From: Sinorhizobium mexicanum
GTDB taxonomy: Bacteria > Pseudomonadota > Alphaproteobacteria > Rhizobiales > Rhizobiaceae
Direction of reading: 5' to 3'
Length of the DNA: 64,000 nucleotides
Assembly (NCBI RefSeq): GCF_013488225.1
Contig: NZ_CP041238.1
Span: 4,252,341 to 4,316,340 of the forward strand
Program-made: the position numbers and the translations under genes
Shown here: piece by piece, positions 60,570-64,000 of the stretch
How positions within the stretch are numbered: position 1 is the stretch's first letter
How the letters are laid out: every line of letters begins with the position of its first letter
The notes under the pieces: generated by a model
Told to the model about the DNA's origin: nothing
The model's database searches: none
Seen by the model: the letters and a program-made list of their open reading frames with translations, nothing else

Positions 60570-60675
60570 CGCATGTTTCCCCCAAACCGGTTCCGATTTA
60601 AGGGTGAAACATTCAGCAATTAAAAGTGCGGCAGCAACCTTTGCATCGCTGATAAGACGCGCAGTGCTGCAGGGC
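60570..60675. repeat. mosaic palindromic repeat (ABC/RIME-like), copy 4
   Basis: GCATGTTTCCCCCAAACCGG, GATTTAAGGGTGAAACATTC, AAAAGTGCGGCAGCAACC, TTTGCATCGCTGATAAGACGC and GCAGTGCTGCAGG follow the module order of copies 1-3 with many mismatches. It lies upstream of mnmE in the 471-base rho-mnmE gap. The other contents of that gap are a parS-like site and the rho terminator. Confidence 0.62.
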
Positions 60676-60819
60676 TGGTTGCATCCTCGAACGGCTGTCA
60701 TCCACCGAGCAACTCTCGCCACTTCTGCATGGGCTGCAGAGCGCCGCGACTTATGCACCTCTCGCCGTCGGAAATCAAGCGTCTCTACTGGCGCTGCTGC
60801 TCACCGCTGGGATGGCTGG

Positions 60820-60835
60820 TGTTTCACGTGAATCA
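60820..60835. promoter_or_regulatory. parS-like site in the rho-mnmE gap
   Basis: TGTTTCACGTGAATCA matches the ParB consensus at 15 of 16 positions, with a perfect left arm and core. Confidence 0.82.
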
Positions 60836-60911
60836 TCGTAAGACCGATCAGAGATAATTCGGGCTGCCGTGATTTGGGAGAATCCGGCTAAAGAAAATTG
60901 CGCCTGCCGAA

Positions 60912-60950
60912 ACAAAATGGCCGGGACGCAACGCGCCCCGGCCATTTTGT
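60912..60950 (-). terminator. intrinsic terminator of rho
   Basis: ACAAAATGGCCGGG and CCCGGCCATTTTGT form a perfect 14-base-pair stem with an 11-base loop, 19 bases past the rho stop. Read on the minus strand the stem ends in ATTTTGTTT. Confidence 0.88.
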
Positions 60951-60968
60951 AGGAAACGTGAAGCATTC

Positions 60969-62234
60969 TCACGTGTTCATCGATTCGAAGAAGTCGCCGT
61001 TGGTCTTCGTTTGCTTCAGCTTGTCGATCAGGAACTCGATCGCATCGGTGGTTCCCATCGGAGCGAGAATGCGTCGCAGAACGAAAATCTTCTGCAGATC
61101 CTGCCGCGGCACCAGCAGATCCTCCTTACGGGTGCCGGACTTCAGAATGTCCATCGCCGGGAAGATGCGCTTGTCGGCGACCTTGCGGTCGAGCACGATT
61201 TCCGAGTTGCCGGTGCCCTTGAACTCTTCAAAGATCACCTCGTCCATGCGGCTGCCGGTATCGATCAGCGCCGTCGCGATGATGGTCAGCGAGCCGCCTT
61301 CCTCGATATTGCGCGCCGCGCCGAAGAAACGCTTCGGACGCTGCAGCGCGTTGGCGTCGACACCGCCCGTCAGCACCTTGCCGGATGACGGCACGACGGT
61401 GTTATAGGCGCGGCCGAGGCGGGTGATCGAATCGAGCAGAATGACAACGTCCCTGCCATGCTCGACAAGGCGCTTGGCCTTTTCGATGACCATTTCTGCA
61501 ACCTGGACGTGGCGCGTCGCCGGCTCGTCGAAGGTCGAGGAGACGACCTCGCCCTTCACCGAGCGCTGCATGTCGGTCACTTCTTCCGGACGTTCATCGA
61601 TCAAGAGAACGATCAGATAGCATTCCGGATGGTTCGCGGTGATCGAATGGGCGATGTTCTGCAGGAGTACCGTCTTACCGGTGCGCGGCGGCGCCACGAT
61701 CAGCCCGCGCTGGCCCTTGCCGAGCGGCGCCACCAGATCGATGACACGAGCGGAAAGGTCCTTCGACGTCGGAACCTCGAGCTCCATCTTGAAGCGCTCG
61801 TTCGGATAGAGCGGCGTCAGGTTGTCGAAATGAACCTTGTGCCGGATCTTCTCCGGATCGTCGAAGTTGATCGTATTGACCTTCAGCAGCGCAAAGTAGC
61901 GCTCGCCTTCTTTCGGACCGCGAATCGGTCCTTCGACCGTATCGCCGGTCTTCAAGGAGAAGCGCCGGATCTGCGAGGGCGAAATATAGATATCGTCCGG
62001 GCCGGGAAGGTAGTTGGCGTTGGCGGAGCGCAGGAAGCCGAACCCGTCCTGCAGCACCTCGACGACGCCTTCACCGATGATCTCGATGTCCTGCGCCGCG
62101 AGCATCTTGAGGATTGCGAACATCAGCTCCTGCTTGCGCATCGTGCTGGCGTTCTCGACCTCGAGCTCTTCGGCAAATGCCAGGAGATCGGTCGGCGTCT
62201 TGTTCTTAAGTTCTTGAAGCTTCATTTCAGCCAT
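60969..62234 (-). CDS. rho: transcription termination factor Rho
   Basis: The 421-residue RNA-dependent ATPase has the N-terminal helical domain ([20 protein letters not shown]), the cold-shock-like RNA-binding fold with [20 protein letters not shown], Walker [16 protein letters not shown] near 178-192, Walker [17 protein letters not shown], and the C-terminal Q/R-loop domain. It is the standard length. It is expressed from upstream of hemJ or its own promoter in the 195-base gap, which also contains a parS-like site. Confidence 0.98.
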   Translation of the reverse strand: MAEMKLQELKNKTPTDLLAFAEELEVENASTMRKQELMFAILKMLAAQDIEIIGEGVVEVLQDGFGFLRSANANYLPGPDDIYISPSQIRRFSLKTGDTVEGPIRGPKEGERYFALLKVNTINFDDPEKIRHKVHFDNLTPLYPNERFKMELEVPTSKDLSARVIDLVAPLGKGQRGLIVAPPRTGKTVLLQNIAHSITANHPECYLIVLLIDERPEEVTDMQRSVKGEVVSSTFDEPATRHVQVAEMVIEKAKRLVEHGRDVVILLDSITRLGRAYNTVVPSSGKVLTGGVDANALQRPKRFFGAARNIEEGGSLTIIATALIDTGSRMDEVIFEEFKGTGNSEIVLDRKVADKRIFPAMDILKSGTRKEDLLVPRQDLQKIFVLRRILAPMGTTDAIEFLIDKLKQTKTNGDFFESMNT

Positions 62235-62357
62235 GAAGAGTCCATGTGTGGTATGGGAATGGAAGTTGGCGTGATTTTTGTAAGGGAGCTGCGAGGGGAA
62301 AAGAGGCAGGCTCTAAACTTGGTCAGGCCACAGGAAGAAGGAGATGGGTGAAAATAG

Positions 62358-62373
62358 CGATTCACGTGAAACG
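62358..62373. promoter_or_regulatory. parS-like site between hemJ and rho
   Basis: CGATTCACGTGAAACG matches the ParB consensus at 13 of 16 positions with an intact CACGTG core. It is the right-most copy, nearest the expected origin. Confidence 0.65.
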
Positions 62374-62429
62374 CCGCAAGGGGCTGCAACAAATTAGCGA
62401 CAACTATTGCAGCTAAAAATCGATTGAAT

Positions 62430-62972
62430 TCAAAATGGTTTCACCACGACCATGATGACGATGAGGATCATCAGCAGCGTCGGCGCCTCGTTCATCAGCC
62501 GCCAGTAGCGTGCGTCACGGCGATTTTCGTCGCGCTGGAAGGCCTTTACCGCACGGCTGAAATGCACATGCACGATGGTCAAGAGCACGACGAAAAAGAG
62601 TTTGGCGTGCAGCCAGCCGCCCTGAAAGCCGTAGACGCTCCATGCAAGATAGAGCCCGAGCGCCCACGAAATCATCATCGCCGGGTTCATGATGACCTTC
62701 AGCAGGCGCTGCTCCATCATCTTGAACGTTTCCGACTGCGCCGATCCCGGCGCCGCATCGGTGTGATAAATGAAGAGACGCGGCATGTAGAGAAGCGCGG
62801 CCATCCAGGATATCACGGCAATGACGTGCAACGCCTTGATCCACAGATAGAGGTCGTCCGGCTGCCAGACGAAGAGGCCGACCAGCAGCAGGAAAAACGC
62901 CGAAAGGGCGACCCAGGCGCGCAGGCGCGCCCTGTTTCCCGGCGCGCTGTCAGTCTGGCGCTCCGCCATCAT
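62430..62972 (-). CDS. hemJ: protoporphyrinogen oxidase HemJ
   Basis: The 180-residue membrane protein has four hydrophobic helices. The conserved histidine is in [20 protein letters not shown], with RLFIYHTDA and [20 protein letters not shown] following. HemJ oxidises protoporphyrinogen IX in heme synthesis in many proteobacteria. The start overlaps the hemE stop by four bases (ATGA), placing two heme genes in one transcript; a second ATG immediately follows the first. Confidence 0.93.
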   Translation of the reverse strand: MMAERQTDSAPGNRARLRAWVALSAFFLLLVGLFVWQPDDLYLWIKALHVIAVISWMAALLYMPRLFIYHTDAAPGSAQSETFKMMEQRLLKVIMNPAMMISWALGLYLAWSVYGFQGGWLHAKLFFVVLLTIVHVHFSRAVKAFQRDENRRDARYWRLMNEAPTLLMILIVIMVVVKPF

Positions 62973-64000
62973 CGCCTCCCGCGGACCCGCGACACCAATG
63001 CCGTCACGTTCTCCGGGCCTGCCTGCGGTGTAATCCCATGTCCTAGATTGAAGATCAGCGGTCCATTGCCAAGGACATCGAGAATCCGGTCGATTCCGCT
63101 TTCCAGCGCCGCGCCGCCAGCCACAACGCGCATCGGATCCAGATTGCCCTGTACCGGGCCATCCTTCTGCAGCTCGGCCGCGAACGACAACGGCACCGAC
63201 CAATCAAGACCGATCGCATCCGCCCCCGTGGCCTGCCGGTAATCCTTGAGCAAAAGCCCCGCGCCTTTCGCGAAGGCAATGACCTTCGCCGATGGCCGCC
63301 GTGCGCGAACGGATGCGATCATCCGGCGCACGGGTTCGGCAGCGAAGCGGGCAAATTCCTCCTCGCCGAGCACACCCGCCCAGGAGTCGAAGATCTGCAC
63401 CGCATCTGCACCGGCGTCGATCTGCTCCACCAGATAGTCGGCGGAAATGTCAGCGAGGAACGCCAGCAGATCTTCAAATTCCTTTGGATGGCGATAGGCA
63501 AAGAGGCGGGCAGGGGCCTGATCCGGCGTTCCATGACCGGCAATCATGTAAGTTGCGACGGTCCATGGCGCGCCACAGAAGCCAAGCAGCGTCGTTTCCG
63601 CCGGCAATTCCCGCCGCAGTCGCGAAACTGTCTCGATGACGGGCCGCAGGTGATTGGAGACGCCTGCAGCGCCGAGCCGTGCGATGCCGTCCGCATCGAT
63701 CGGATCCATCTTCGGCCCATGACCCTCCTCGAAGCGAACATTTCGATGAAGCGCGTCCGGGATGACCAGGATATCGGAAAAGAGGATCGCCGCATCGAAG
63801 GCATACCGCCTTATCGGCTGCAGCGTGACCTCGACAGCCAGATCGGGCGTGTAACAGAGGTCGAGAAAGCTTCCCGCCTTGGCCCGCGTTTCACGATATT
63901 CCGGGAGGTAACGCCCCGCCTGGCGCATGAGCCAGATCGGTGGAGGGGTCAGGCATTTCCCATCCAGCACCTCGAGGACCTTGCGACGTATCTCGCTCAC
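62969..64000 (-). CDS. hemE: uroporphyrinogen decarboxylase (start at or beyond the window edge)
   Basis: The visible 343 codons begin with GTG in [20 protein letters not shown], then [20 protein letters not shown], the UroD active-site [11 protein letters not shown] segment. [13 protein letters not shown] and [14 protein letters not shown] are also conserved. It decarboxylates uroporphyrinogen III to coproporphyrinogen III. The length is near the family norm, so the GTG at the last three bases may be the true start, but an upstream start outside the window cannot be excluded. In rhizobia and Caulobacter the chromosome origin lies upstream of hemE. Confidence 0.93.
   Translation of the reverse strand: MSEIRRKVLEVLDGKCLTPPPIWLMRQAGRYLPEYRETRAKAGSFLDLCYTPDLAVEVTLQPIRRYAFDAAILFSDILVIPDALHRNVRFEEGHGPKMDPIDADGIARLGAAGVSNHLRPVIETVSRLRRELPAETTLLGFCGAPWTVATYMIAGHGTPDQAPARLFAYRHPKEFEDLLAFLADISADYLVEQIDAGADAVQIFDSWAGVLGEEEFARFAAEPVRRMIASVRARRPSAKVIAFAKGAGLLLKDYRQATGADAIGLDWSVPLSFAAELQKDGPVQGNLDPMRVVAGGAALESGIDRILDVLGNGPLIFNLGHGITPQAGPENVTALVSRVRGRR

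Noticed and set aside
60498..60758. N-terminal extension of mnmE by 87 codons
   Set aside because: The extension is encoded by the mosaic repeat and lacks family similarity; [10 protein letters not shown] is the normal MnmE start.
60971..60976. CACGTG at the rho stop as a further parS
   Set aside because: The flanks (TCTCACGTGTTCA) do not match the ParB arms.

Overview
The window reads as chromosomal DNA of a Rhizobiales alphaproteobacterium, most likely Sinorhizobium/Ensifer. Three observations point there: GC-rich coding sequence with dense gene packing; several families of intergenic palindromic mosaic repeats that I recognise as rhizobial RIME/ABC-type elements; and a right-hand block hemE-hemJ-rho-mnmE-mnmG-rsmG-parA-parB, which in alphaproteobacteria lies beside the chromosome origin. 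No rRNA, tRNA, CRISPR array, insertion sequence or prophage was recognised. The genus is an inference from gene order and repeats, not from a database search.

Left region (1-18.8 kb) is accessory metabolism. A minus-strand cluster encodes a periplasmic sugar-binding protein, two permeases, an ATPase, a GMC oxidoreductase and a short-chain dehydrogenase, with a divergent LacI repressor and two AAAACGTT-type operators between them. Next to it is a second LacI-controlled unit. On one strand it has the repressor, a Gfo/Idh dehydrogenase, a family I CoA-transferase, a crotonase and an aldehyde dehydrogenase; divergently it has a DUF993 aldolase-like protein. Two TTGGAACGTTCCAA-type operators lie between the arms. 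Together these look like a complete but unassigned carbon-catabolic pathway ending in CoA chemistry. An M3 oligopeptidase and a LysE exporter follow.

Middle region (19-46.4 kb) is mostly housekeeping: leuB, a PAP2 phosphatase, an MHS-type transporter with a large insertion, asd, an MltB-like lytic transglycosylase, a beta carbonic anhydrase, a PdxY-type kinase, the giant NAD-glutamate dehydrogenase, an UMF1-type MFS protein, purH, a heparinase-like protein, rsmB, htpX, an SDHAF4-like assembly factor, acetyl-CoA synthetase, the cell-cycle regulator trcR and a propionyl-CoA synthetase.

Between 46.5 and 49.2 kb sits a two-gene lower-GC insertion: a degenerate asparagine-synthase-like protein and an exported beta-helix protein. 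From 49.3 kb to the right edge the content is core again: a YggS-type PLP protein, the leuS-lptE-holA operon, then parB-parA-rsmG-mnmG-mnmE-rho-hemJ-hemE on the minus strand. Six parS-like CACGTG palindromes, four of them within about 6 kb of parA, form the centromere that ParB would load on. oriC itself probably lies just beyond the right edge, upstream of hemE.
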